DNA of 10,776 bases from Candidatus Binatia bacterium (GTDB lineage: Bacteria; Desulfobacterota_B; Binatia; UBA9968; JAJDTQ01), in assembly GCA_022827045.1 (NCBI GenBank), contig JAJDTQ010000101.1, positions 1 through 10,776 on the forward strand, given 5' to 3'. The translations under genes and the position numbers were made by a program. Of the stretch, positions 1 through 6,806 are shown one piece after another (the first letter of the stretch is position 1; each line of letters opens with the position of its first letter). The notes beneath the pieces were generated by a model. The model had not been told where the DNA came from, searched no databases, and worked only from the letters and a program-made list of their open reading frames with translations.

Positions 1-22
1 CTAGCCCGCATATTTCATGAAG
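1..22 (+). repeat. IS1380 terminal inverted repeat, left (window edge)
   Basis: The sequence starts CTAGCCCG and contains ATATTTCATGAA. It pairs with 1611-1632 read on the opposite strand, 20 of 22 bases identical. This is the transposase-distal end, since the transposase is on the minus strand and ends near it. It begins at the first base of the window, so any outer base and the flanking target site are not visible. Confidence 0.88.
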
Positions 23-226
23 GGCAGAGTTGGGGAGTTTAGCGGGGATTTAGGAGCTGAGCGAAAGCAGGGATACGGGGGTATTTGGGGGCCGGAAGGG
101 ATCGCAAGTGCCGATGGTGGAGAGGGGAGGAGTTTTGGGGGAGAGTTGGGCGTAGCGGGGCATGGCTGTTCAGCCGGGAAGTTTTCGAAGAGCTTGGGAG
201 GCGGCGGGAGAGCGGAGCAGGGCTAG
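23..226. other. G-rich non-coding tail of the IS, downstream of the transposase
   Basis: About 200 bp lie between the left inverted repeat and the transposase stop. The plus strand is strongly purine- and G-rich, with many runs of three to five G. I see no convincing gene: the short open frames here lack a ribosome binding site and have low-complexity Gly/Glu/Arg or Pro/Arg translations. The runs at 124-127, 137-141, 148-150 and 157-160 have loops of 9, 6 and 6 bases. They could form a G-quadruplex in the non-template strand or C-rich structure in the transposase mRNA tail. Any function is inferred. Confidence 0.45.
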
Positions 227-1540
227 CTAACCGGGTTTGAGTCTGGCAGCGGCCAGGGCAAACAACTCCTTGTGGGGACAGGCGGAAGAGAGCATGAAGC
301 GGACGCGGCGGGTATTGCGGAGGATGACGGCGCCGATCTTGAGAAGTCTGAGGCGTAGGGTGGCGGCCTGAGCGCGGGCCATGTGGGTGTGGCGCAGGGC
401 GGTGCGGCGGATGGCGGCGAGGAGCACGTAAGCGAGACTGGCCAGGAGCAGGCGGAACTGGTTGGGCCACCAGTAGTGGCAAGAGGTTCGATCGGCGAAC
501 AGGTGGAGTTGCTGTTCTTTGATGCGGTTCTCCATGTCGCCCCGGGCACAATAGCGCTCCTCGTAGAGGGGGCGGCCTGGGCCTGGGAGGTTGGTGACAA
601 CGAAGCGCGGGTTGGCGCCCTTGGGGCCATGCTCCAGCCGGGCGATGACCCGGCGTTGGCGTCTCCAGGTCCTGGCGCCGTAGGTGAGATCGGCAAAGCG
701 GCGTTGCTTGTGCCCCGACGCCTGGAAGTTGGCCTCGGCCCGAGCCAGGGGTGGCGCCGCCAAGGCCAGGAGTCGGTTGTTCTTGGCCAGGCCGATGAGG
801 TAGCCCACATCGTGGTCCTCGCACCAACGAAGCAGGCGCGGGCGGCAGAATCCGGAATCGGCCCGCACCACGATACGCACTCGCGGCCAAGCCCGACGCA
901 GCCGGCGGACCAACAGCCTGAGGATCGCCAGCGCGTGCTTGGCCGGATCGATGTCGGCCCGGCGCAAGTAGGCCACCAGCAGATGATCCCCGGCAAAAAC
1001 ATAGAGCGGCAGGAAGCAGTAGTGATCGTAGTAGCCGTGGAAAAACCGCCCCTGCTGACGCCCGTGCACCGCATCATCGGTGGCATCCAGATCCAGCACC
1101 ACTTCTTTGGGCGCCCTTTGGAATGAGCCGATGAAGCTCTCCACCAACACCTCGTGGATCGACCACGCCCAGGACCGCTCCGCTCGGTTCTCCAAACGAC
1201 ACAGCGTCGGCGCGCTCGCCAGCGCTCGGTCCTGCCCTGCCGCCGTCTGTAACGCCAGATCGTGGCGCAACTCCTCGTGGTCGTTCAGGTCCTCGTAGCC
1301 CAGCGCAATGCCGTACACCCGCTGGCGCAGCATCTCCACAAGCCCGTGTCGTACCTTCCCCCGCTGACGCTGGTCCGGCAATTGCCGCGCCAACCTCCGC
1401 GTCAAGCCCAAACGCCGGTCCGCCTGTTGCAACAACAGCGCCCCACCGTTGCTGCTCACCTCCCCGCCGTCAAATACCGCCTCCACCCGCCGCTTGCGAC
1501 ACGCTGGAAATTCAATCCCCTTCGAGGTACTATCTGTCAC
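227..1540 (-). CDS. IS1380-family DDE transposase
   Basis: This 437-residue protein catalyses cut-and-paste movement of the surrounding element. The RNase H-like DDE core is readable. The first Asp lies in DLDATDD (residues 150-156, probably D152), followed by the family-typical HG..QG.FFHGYYDHYCFLPLY stretch at 159-180. The second Asp is D228 in RADSGF (226-231). The Glu is probably E337 in YCARGDMENRIKEQQ (330-344). An N-terminal region (about 20-110) rich in Arg and Leu precedes the core, as in relatives. The length is normal for the family and there is no frameshift or internal stop. The start is GTG, supported by a GGGAGGA Shine-Dalgarno five bases upstream. The codon use is very GC-rich, so several long shadow frames overlap it. 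The family call is secure; individual catalytic residues are assigned by motif. Confidence 0.95.
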   Translation of the reverse strand: MTDSTSKGIEFPACRKRRVEAVFDGGEVSSNGGALLLQQADRRLGLTRRLARQLPDQRQRGKVRHGLVEMLRQRVYGIALGYEDLNDHEELRHDLALQTAAGQDRALASAPTLCRLENRAERSWAWSIHEVLVESFIGSFQRAPKEVVLDLDATDDAVHGRQQGRFFHGYYDHYCFLPLYVFAGDHLLVAYLRRADIDPAKHALAILRLLVRRLRRAWPRVRIVVRADSGFCRPRLLRWCEDHDVGYLIGLAKNNRLLALAAPPLARAEANFQASGHKQRRFADLTYGARTWRRQRRVIARLEHGPKGANPRFVVTNLPGPGRPLYEERYCARGDMENRIKEQQLHLFADRTSCHYWWPNQFRLLLASLAYVLLAAIRRTALRHTHMARAQAATLRLRLLKIGAVILRNTRRVRFMLSSACPHKELFALAAARLKPG

Positions 1541-1545
1541 CGCCG

Positions 1546-1552
1546 TCCTCCC
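1546..1552 (-). promoter_or_regulatory. Ribosome binding site of the transposase (fixes a GTG start)
   Basis: On the minus strand this reads GGGAGGA, five bases before the GTG at 1540-1538. It supports GTG initiation rather than a later ATG. A TATGAT hexamer (minus strand, 1583-1578) further upstream could be a -10 box, but I find no good -35 at normal spacing. Confidence 0.6.
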
Positions 1553-1610
1553 GCGTCAGATTCTTTCATCACCTCGAATCATAACGCATTTTGGAGTTCG
1601 GCGGTCCTAT

Positions 1611-1632
1611 TTTCATGAAATATCCGGGCTAG
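1611..1632 (-). repeat. IS1380 terminal inverted repeat, right
   Basis: Read on the minus strand it begins CTAGCCCGG and continues ATATTTCATGAA, matching positions 1-22 with two mismatches. It lies 70 bp before the transposase start and 30 bp before the ATG of the next plus-strand gene. This is the transposase-proximal end. The true outer border is 1632 or 1633. Confidence 0.9.
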
Positions 1633-1662
1633 GTGCTGCGGGCCGCTTGTGTGAATCATTCC

Positions 1663-3498
1663 ATGGCGATCATTATCCCAAATCTTAGGCTGGGCAACGC
1701 GAAAGCTACCCCCGGTGAACAGCGATTGGCGCGTCGTCTGGAGTCTCTGCTCGACGACGACTGGTTGTGCTTCTACAACGTACCGGTGGGAAAGCGGCGG
1801 CGTTATCCGGATTTCATCCTCGTGCATCCCCGGTGGGGCTTGCTGTTCCTGGAAGTCAAGGACTGGAAGCTGAGCTCGATCCGCAGCATCGACCACGACA
1901 CAGTTCAATTGAACACTGACAGCGGCTTGAAAGCCACGGCCAATCCCGTCAAACAGGCGCGCGAAGGTGCTCTACAGACCATAGATATGCTCCAAGGCGA
2001 TCCGCATTTACGGCAGAAACAGGGTCAGTTCAAGGGGAACCTGATCTGCCCCTGGAGCCAGGGCGTGGTATTGACGAACATCACCCGCAAGCAGATCCAG
2101 TCCGTCATGTCGGATGACGCATCCGAACGGGTGCTGCCGGGTCGCCTGCTGATCTGTCAGGACGAGATGCTGGAGGACGCCGACCCGGAAGTGTTCCAGG
2201 AACGCCTTCGGGCAATGTTCGAGTATCGATTCAAAAAGTCGTTGACGTTGCCCGATCTGAACCGCATCCGCTGGCACCTGTACCCGGAAATCCGCATCGA
2301 CAGCCTGGAGCTTTTCCCGCAGGAGAAGGCGCCCGAACGGGCTTCAGTCCCGGATGTCGTCAAGGTGATGGACATCCACCAGGAACAACTGGCCCGCGGT
2401 CTCGGCGACGGACATCGCGTCATTCACGGTGTGGCGGGTTCCGGGAAGACCCTGATCCTGGAATTCCGCTCCGAGGTTCTGGCGGAACTGCTCAACAAGC
2501 CGATCCTCGTCTTGTGTTACAACATCACCCTGGCAGCGAAGCTCAGGAGTCACATGCGTAGCAAGGGCATCGCCGACAAGGTGCATGTCTACCATTTTCA
2601 CGGCTGGTGCGGAGAACAACTGAGAACCCATCAAGTGGATGTGGCTGAAGGCGACAAGCAAGTCTGGGAACTGCAGGTGGACAGCGTGATTGCCGGCGTC
2701 GAGAAGGGAGAGATCCCGCGCGGGCAATACGGCGCGGTATTGATCGACGAGGGCCACGATTTCGAAGAAGACTGGCTTCGGCTCGTCGTTCAGATGGTCG
2801 ACCAGAACACGAACTCGCTGTTGCTGTTGTACGATGACGCCCAGTCCATCTTTCGTCGAAGCGGCCTGGGGTTTTCCTTGTCGAGCGTGGGCGTGCACGC
2901 GCGCGGCCGCACGAAGGTTCTCGGTCTCAACTACCGCAACACGCGGCAGATCCTGAACTTGGCCTACGGGTTCGCCAAGGAGTTATTTCAGGAGAAGAAC
3001 TCCGGCGGCGACCAGGTGCCGTTGATCAAACCGCAAGCTGCGGGGGTGGACGGCCCCTTGCCGACATTCAGGCAGTGGGGTTCGTTCGAAGAAGAAGCCC
3101 GTTTCGCTGCCGGCTGCGCAGCAAAGTGGCACGACGACGGGGTGCCGTGGCGAGAAGTGGCGATCATTTACGACGCCCACTGGATGGGCAAAGCCGTGGC
3201 GCAGGAGTTCGGGCAGCGAAAAATCCCCTTTCAGTTACTGGACACGGCTGAAAGGAAGAAGGGCTACAATCCACAGGCTGATCAGGTGGTGCTTCTTACA
3301 CAACAGAGCAGCAAGGGGTTGGAGTTCTCGCGCGTGATTCTCGTCGGCTTGGGAAGACTACAGACCGACGACATCGGCCAGGAAAGCCGCGAGCTATATG
3401 TAGCGATGACACGCGCGCGCGAATGCCTGTTGATGACGGCAAGCGGGGCCAACGTGTACACGCAGAAAATTGAATCCATCACGACTGCTGGAACCTGA
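1663..3498 (+). CDS. NERD nuclease-domain / UvrD-like superfamily 1 helicase
   Basis: This 611-residue protein joins an N-terminal NERD domain to a complete SF1A helicase. The NERD domain (about residues 15-125) carries the PD-(D/E)XK-like pattern, with PDF at 49-51 and EVKDW at 64-68, so it may be an active nuclease. The helicase shows Walker A GVAGSGKT (256-263), Walker B VLIDEGHD (359-366), DDAQSIF (391-397), NYRNT (423-427), KGLEF (551-555) and the Arg-finger motif VAMTRARE (580-587). All key motifs are present, so ATPase and strand separation are expected. Its role is unproven: repair, plasmid or phage defence and mobile-element maintenance are all possible. The ATG at 1663 was chosen because MAIIIPN is the usual family N-terminus; the frame is open from a GTG at 1633, which abuts the IS. 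No good Shine-Dalgarno precedes the ATG. The native promoter appears to have been displaced by the IS. Confidence 0.9.
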   Translation: MAIIIPNLRLGNAKATPGEQRLARRLESLLDDDWLCFYNVPVGKRRRYPDFILVHPRWGLLFLEVKDWKLSSIRSIDHDTVQLNTDSGLKATANPVKQAREGALQTIDMLQGDPHLRQKQGQFKGNLICPWSQGVVLTNITRKQIQSVMSDDASERVLPGRLLICQDEMLEDADPEVFQERLRAMFEYRFKKSLTLPDLNRIRWHLYPEIRIDSLELFPQEKAPERASVPDVVKVMDIHQEQLARGLGDGHRVIHGVAGSGKTLILEFRSEVLAELLNKPILVLCYNITLAAKLRSHMRSKGIADKVHVYHFHGWCGEQLRTHQVDVAEGDKQVWELQVDSVIAGVEKGEIPRGQYGAVLIDEGHDFEEDWLRLVVQMVDQNTNSLLLLYDDAQSIFRRSGLGFSLSSVGVHARGRTKVLGLNYRNTRQILNLAYGFAKELFQEKNSGGDQVPLIKPQAAGVDGPLPTFRQWGSFEEEARFAAGCAAKWHDDGVPWREVAIIYDAHWMGKAVAQEFGQRKIPFQLLDTAERKKGYNPQADQVVLLTQQSSKGLEFSRVILVGLGRLQTDDIGQESRELYVAMTRARECLLMTASGANVYTQKIESITTAGT

Positions 3499-3545
3499 GC
3501 TGGGCTCTGATCGGTCGTTCTCCCCCCTTCCGCACGACGGTCTCG

Positions 3546-4259
3546 TTACCGGGAAGCTTGAGCCAGCAGCCTGCCGTATCCCTCCACCGGCTGGTCCAGC
3601 TTCATCGCCGTGAGCGCCGTCCAGATCCAGGCCTGGGTGTTGGTCACCACGGGCTTGCCGAACTCCTGTTCGAGCTGTTCGATGATGGGCGTGATCCGCC
3701 ACTTGTTGCAGGGCATGTAGAGGCCGTCGATATCAGGGTGTTCCTCCAGTAGCGGGCGTGCCACCTCCAGTCCCGATTCGGCGGGCAGCGCCCATATTTC
3801 CCTGGAATTCGCGCAAGCGAGGCCTCTGAACGCCTCCACGTGGATGCCGTCGTGCTCCAGGAAACGGATCAGGCGGGTGTCCTGGTCCTCGGGAAACGGA
3901 GTCGCCATAACGACGCGCTTCATCCCCAGTTCGCGGCAGGCGTCCGTTACCGAGGTCAGCACCGTGGAGGCTGGCACAGGGGTGACCTCTCCCACGGCGT
4001 CCAGTAGCTGCCGGTCCGAGCCCGGCCCTTTGTAGGACAGGAACAGTTCGCCGGTGACCATGAGGAAGTCGAGAGAGTACTCGGTCAGCTCCCGGACCAG
4101 GCCGAAGAACTCGCTCTCGGCCCGGGCGAACTCCTGGTCGGTGAACTCGCGTACCCGGAGCCCGCGGCCCTCCACCGTGATGTCCTCCGGCAGGATCCGG
4201 TAGACGTCGGTGAGGAACTCCTCGCTGATGTTGGGTGATATCAGGCCTATGCGTTTCAT
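3546..4259 (-). CDS. Arylmalonate decarboxylase-like protein (Asp/Glu racemase superfamily)
   Basis: At 237 residues it has the length of arylmalonate decarboxylase (AMDase) and maleate isomerase, cofactor-free enzymes of the Asp/Glu racemase fold. The C-terminal half aligns by eye with AMDase: DIDGLYMPCNKW (176-187) carries the single catalytic-type Cys, C184, and a GKPVV strand (201-205) and GYGRLL (227-232) follow. The first catalytic position, where racemases and maleate isomerase have a second Cys, reads MVTGELFLSYKG (67-78). That resembles the Cys-less oxyanion loop of AMDase (GTSLSFYRG). This favours decarboxylation of a malonate-type acid, or a related one-Cys reaction, over racemisation. 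Other Cys residues (C108, C149) are not in motif positions. It is the last gene of the minus-strand train, 46 bp after the ABM-like gene. The Shine-Dalgarno is weak. Family is fairly sure; substrate unknown. Confidence 0.8.
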   Translation of the reverse strand: MKRIGLISPNISEEFLTDVYRILPEDITVEGRGLRVREFTDQEFARAESEFFGLVRELTEYSLDFLMVTGELFLSYKGPGSDRQLLDAVGEVTPVPASTVLTSVTDACRELGMKRVVMATPFPEDQDTRLIRFLEHDGIHVEAFRGLACANSREIWALPAESGLEVARPLLEEHPDIDGLYMPCNKWRITPIIEQLEQEFGKPVVTNTQAWIWTALTAMKLDQPVEGYGRLLAQASR

Positions 4260-4305
4260 GTTCCACCACGCCGAGTGTCGGTCGCCTGTCCGGGAAGGGA
4301 GCGGG

Positions 4306-4623
4306 TCACACGTTCCCCAGCGACAGGAGCGACAGCGACGTCACCTCGAAGTCCTTGACCCAGTACTCGCCGGTGTACATGCCTTCGGCGCCCTTGGCGA
4401 TGTTGGCCCGGGCCGGACTGGTGACGTAGTTCTGCATGTCTTCCTTGGTCTCCCAGAAGGTGAGGGAGATCCCTTCGTCCGGATTCTCGGAGCTGCGAAG
4501 CAGTTGGCGGCCGCGAAAACCCGGCATGTTGGCGGTGGCGGGCACTACCACCTCGTTGTAGTACCGTTCGTATTCCGTCCATTTCCCGAGTCGAAGCTTG
4601 CCCCAGAAAATTCTGCAGACCAT
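4306..4623 (-). CDS. Small ABM-like (dimeric alpha-beta barrel) protein
   Basis: This 105-residue protein has the size and pattern of the antibiotic biosynthesis monooxygenase/EthD type of dimeric alpha-beta barrel. A first strand MVCRIFWGKLR leads to a helix with WTEYERYYNEVVVP (15-28). Then come a Gly-rich turn with MPGFRGRQLLR (33-43), a strand GISLTFWET (51-59) and a second helix EDMQNYVTSPARANIAK (61-77). Members include cofactor-free oxygenases, heme-degrading enzymes, isomerases and proteins of unknown role. The start at 4623 is set by AGGAGGG four bases upstream; an in-frame ATG at 4686 lacks such a site. It sits between tctB and the AMDase-like gene, so a role in the same pathway is likely but inferred. 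The reaction cannot be told from sequence. Confidence 0.7.
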   Translation of the reverse strand: MVCRIFWGKLRLGKWTEYERYYNEVVVPATANMPGFRGRQLLRSSENPDEGISLTFWETKEDMQNYVTSPARANIAKGAEGMYTGEYWVKDFEVTSLSLLSLGNV

Positions 4624-4627
4624 GGTT

Positions 4628-4634
4628 CCCTCCT
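4628..4634 (-). promoter_or_regulatory. Ribosome binding site fixing the start of the ABM-like gene
   Basis: On the minus strand this is AGGAGGG, a near-perfect Shine-Dalgarno, four bases before the ATG at 4623-4621. It decides for the 105-residue product over the 126-residue one beginning at 4686. Confidence 0.7.
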
Positions 4635-4693
4635 GACAGATTTTAGAGCCGCGGGGCCTAAGCCGTGTCCTCGCGGACGTGGTCACTACCTGT

Positions 4694-4723
4694 ATTGTAG
4701 ACGCGAAACCGCGCGGCCCGCAA
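4694..4723 (-). promoter_or_regulatory. Possible internal promoter before the ABM-like gene
   Basis: In the 109-bp gap after tctB the minus strand reads TTGCGG (4723-4718), an 18-base spacer, then TACAAT (4699-4694). The -10 matches sigma70 consensus at five of six bases; the -35 is poor. This is the largest gap in the gene train, so separate transcription of the last two genes is plausible but unproven. Confidence 0.3.
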
Positions 4724-4734
4724 TCGGCGGTTTC
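4705..4734 (-). other. Hairpin across the tctB stop codon
   Basis: GAAACCGC (4705-4712) and GCGGTTTC (4727-4734) are perfect 8-base complements around a 14-base, GC-rich loop. In the minus-strand mRNA the stem overlaps the tctB stop. No U-run follows, so it is not a standard intrinsic terminator. It may act as an mRNA processing or stability element, or a weak attenuator, between the transporter genes and the two downstream genes. Confidence 0.45.
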
Positions 4735-5257
4735 ACAGAGGCGGAATGATGCCGCCGCCGAGAATACCGGGCACGATCTCGGCGATGCTCCCGGTCCACA
4801 GGTCCACTCCCAGGAGCGCCATGCCGGCGTAGAGACAGGTCGAAGCCACGAGGCTCGCGAGCAGCGCGGTGCCGAGACGCATGCGTGCTTCCGTGACCAG
4901 GTAGGCCACGATGAAGAGCGGCGGGACCGCGAACAGCCCGAGCAGGAAGACGGCGGCGAAGAAGCTGATGGCCCAGGCCATCATGCGCAGGACCGGTTCC
5001 CAGGAAGTCGAGGACTGGCGCGCCCCCGCCTCGGGCGTCTCCCGGCGGCCGCCCCAGAGTTCGTCCAACGCGGAGTCGAGCCACTGCATGACGGGGGGAT
5101 GGAACTCGCCCACCAACAGCACGATGGTCAACGCAAGGGTCGGGAGGCCTACCACCAGGGGCAGCACCTGGACTTCCGGAGGATAGCCGAGTCCGGTCCA
5201 CAGGAGGAGGGTGATGAAGCCGCCTACTACCGCGGTGAATAGCAGAGAGCCTCTCAT
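4733..5257 (-). CDS. tctB: Tripartite tricarboxylate transporter, small membrane subunit TctB
   Basis: The 174-residue hydrophobic protein is the small membrane subunit of a TctABC importer. It shows about four to five membrane segments: residues 4-22, 31-50, roughly 92-125 as one or two helices, and 128-150. A polar loop rich in Glu and Arg (about 60-88) lies in between, which is the usual TctB plan. The ATG at 5257 was chosen because it overlaps the tctA stop as ATGA, with GGAGG just upstream, giving translational coupling. An in-frame ATG at 5287 would add ten mostly Gly/Arg residues overlapping tctA and is less likely. TctB is poorly conserved in sequence, so the call rests on length, topology and its position next to tctA. 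Confidence 0.88.
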   Translation of the reverse strand: MRGSLLFTAVVGGFITLLLWTGLGYPPEVQVLPLVVGLPTLALTIVLLVGEFHPPVMQWLDSALDELWGGRRETPEAGARQSSTSWEPVLRMMAWAISFFAAVFLLGLFAVPPLFIVAYLVTEARMRLGTALLASLVASTCLYAGMALLGVDLWTGSIAEIVPGILGGGIIPPL

Positions 5258-6771
5258 GCGCCTCCGGCCCCTTTCTCCGCCACCCATCGGCGCAGCGACT
5301 TGACGAAAGGCAGCGTCACGGTGGCGAGCGTGAGGATCATGAGGACGATCACGATGGGCTGCGTGTAGAAAATGTCAAAACGGCCGTCAGAGATCATGAG
5401 TGATTGCAGGAACGCCTGTTCGGCCAGCGGCCCCAGGATGAAACCGATCACCACGGTTATGAGCGGGAAACCGTAGCGGCGCATGCAGTAACCGAAAACG
5501 CCGGCCGCCACCGCCAGCCCCACGTCGAAGATGCTGGTCCGCAGCATGTACATCCCGACGAACACCAGCACAAGGACGAAGGGCGCGATGGCTCGCGAGG
5601 GGAGTGTGCTGAGCCGCGCCAGCCAGGGCACCGCCAGCAGTCCCAGGCCGCTGGTGAGGACCTGGCTGAAGACGATCCCCAGGAGCAGCGCATAGACCAG
5701 GTCCATGTGGTCCCGGAGCAGGAGCGGCCCCGGTTGCAACCCGTGCAGCACGAAGGCCCCGAGCAGCAGGGCCATGTCCGCACTGCCCGGGATGCCGAAC
5801 GCGACCGTCGGCAGCAAGGAGCCGCCGTCCTTGGCGTCGTTGGCCGTCTCGCTGGCGATGATTCCTTCGAGGTTCCCCGAGCCGAAGGTCTCGGGCTTGT
5901 TCGAGCCCTGGATGGCGACGACATAGGAGAGGAACGAGGCGACGCCCGCTCCGACCCCGGGGATCACCCCGATGCCGGCGCCAATGGCGGTGGCGCGCGC
6001 CACGGCGAGGGGTCTGGAGAAGGTATCGCGGATTCCCTGGAGGGTCTGACGCCGCCAGTCGGTGCCGGTGGTGCCGGCCGCCGCGCTCGCGGTCACGCCA
6101 CCGCTCGCGGAGTAGCTGATGAGCTCGCTCACGGCCAGCATCCCCACCACGAAGGGGACCATGGGAATCCCGTCCCACAGGTATTCGCTGTCCATGGTGT
6201 AGCGGTACACCCCGTACATCTCGGTGTATCCGATGAGCGACAGCAGGATGCCGAGTCCCCCGCCCACCAGCCCCTTGACCATGTTGCCCTTGGCCGCGAA
6301 GGCGATGGTGACGAGGCCGAACACCACGAGCCAGAAGAACTCCGGAGGGCCGAACGCATAGACGATCGGCTTGACCGCGGGGAGGAGGGCGAGGAGGATC
6401 ACCGCGCCGCCCAGGGAGCCCACGAAGCAGGCCGTGGCGGACACGGCCAGCGCCCGGGCGCCCTCGCCCCTGCGGGTCATGGGATAGCCGTCGAGGCAGG
6501 TGGCGGCATTGGGAGGGGTGCCGGGGGTGTTGAGGAGGATGGCGGGCACGGAGCCGCCGAAGGTGCCGCTGCTGATGATGCCCGAATACATGAACATGGC
6601 CAGCATGGGGTCCATGCCGAAGGTAAACGGGAGCACCACCGCCAGGGCCGTGATGGTTCCGAGCCCGGGAAGCGCCCCGAAGACGACCCCCAGCGTCGTC
6701 CCCATGAAGAGCATGAGGACGGCGGCCGGGTCGGTCACCCTCAGGGCGGCTTCTGCGAGTGCCGTCTGCAT
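5254..6771 (-). CDS. tctA: Tripartite tricarboxylate transporter, large membrane subunit TctA
   Basis: This 505-residue protein is the large membrane subunit of the solute-receptor-dependent secondary transporter, which imports carboxylates driven by an ion gradient. Family signatures are clear: GALPGLG (32-38), FGGSVPAILLNTPGTPPNAAT (71-91), IPGVGAGVASF (270-280), SETANDAKDGGSLLPT (307-322) and GIPGSADMALLLGAF (326-340). The paired NTPG and GIPG loops reflect the internal repeat of the family. About ten to twelve hydrophobic segments fill the rest, and the length is normal. It starts 35 bp after tctC with a weak GGA-type ribosome site and overlaps tctB by four bases. The order here is C-A-B rather than the C-B-A of the classical tct locus. 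Substrate specificity lies in TctC and is unknown. Confidence 0.96.
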   Translation of the reverse strand: MQTALAEAALRVTDPAAVLMLFMGTTLGVVFGALPGLGTITALAVVLPFTFGMDPMLAMFMYSGIISSGTFGGSVPAILLNTPGTPPNAATCLDGYPMTRRGEGARALAVSATACFVGSLGGAVILLALLPAVKPIVYAFGPPEFFWLVVFGLVTIAFAAKGNMVKGLVGGGLGILLSLIGYTEMYGVYRYTMDSEYLWDGIPMVPFVVGMLAVSELISYSASGGVTASAAAGTTGTDWRRQTLQGIRDTFSRPLAVARATAIGAGIGVIPGVGAGVASFLSYVVAIQGSNKPETFGSGNLEGIIASETANDAKDGGSLLPTVAFGIPGSADMALLLGAFVLHGLQPGPLLLRDHMDLVYALLLGIVFSQVLTSGLGLLAVPWLARLSTLPSRAIAPFVLVLVFVGMYMLRTSIFDVGLAVAAGVFGYCMRRYGFPLITVVIGFILGPLAEQAFLQSLMISDGRFDIFYTQPIVIVLMILTLATVTLPFVKSLRRWVAEKGAGGA

Positions 6772-6806
6772 CGCGTCCGTGGAGACGCTTGCCTATCCGT
6801 GGGTTG

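Larger units (their letters stand above)
1..1632 (-). mobile_element. IS1380-family insertion sequence, apparently complete
   Basis: The element is bounded by near-perfect inverted repeats. Positions 1-22 match the reverse complement of 1611-1632 at 20 of 22 bases; the mismatches are at repeat positions 9 and 22. Between them lies one transposase gene on the minus strand with IS1380-type motifs, a 70-bp leader inside the right repeat, and about 200 bp of G-rich non-coding sequence inside the left repeat. The length of about 1.63 kb fits the IS1380 family. A further G at 1633 may belong to the repeat, in which case the matching left base lies outside the window. The family usually duplicates a 4-bp target, but this cannot be tested because no left flank is visible. 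The intact reading frame and well-matched ends suggest a recent or still active copy. Confidence 0.9.

Noticed and set aside
17..226. 69-residue plus-strand open frame in the IS tail
   Set aside because: Gly-rich translation from G-rich sequence, overlapping the inverted repeat, with no ribosome binding site.
39..890. 283-residue minus-strand open frame overlapping the transposase
   Set aside because: It is out of frame with the IS1380 transposase and its translation is Pro/Arg/His-rich low complexity, typical of a shadow frame in GC-rich DNA.
1591..1632. Outward promoter at the IS right end driving the helicase
   Set aside because: TTGGAG and AT-rich hexamers are present but not at usable spacing, so no promoter is called.
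1633..1662. GTG at 1633 as the helicase start
   Set aside because: It abuts the IS border, has no Shine-Dalgarno and would add ten residues not typical of the family; MAIIIPN at 1663 looks like the normal N-terminus.
3499..3545. Terminator between the convergent helicase and AMDase-like genes
   Set aside because: I looked for a stem with a T-run on either strand and found none convincing.
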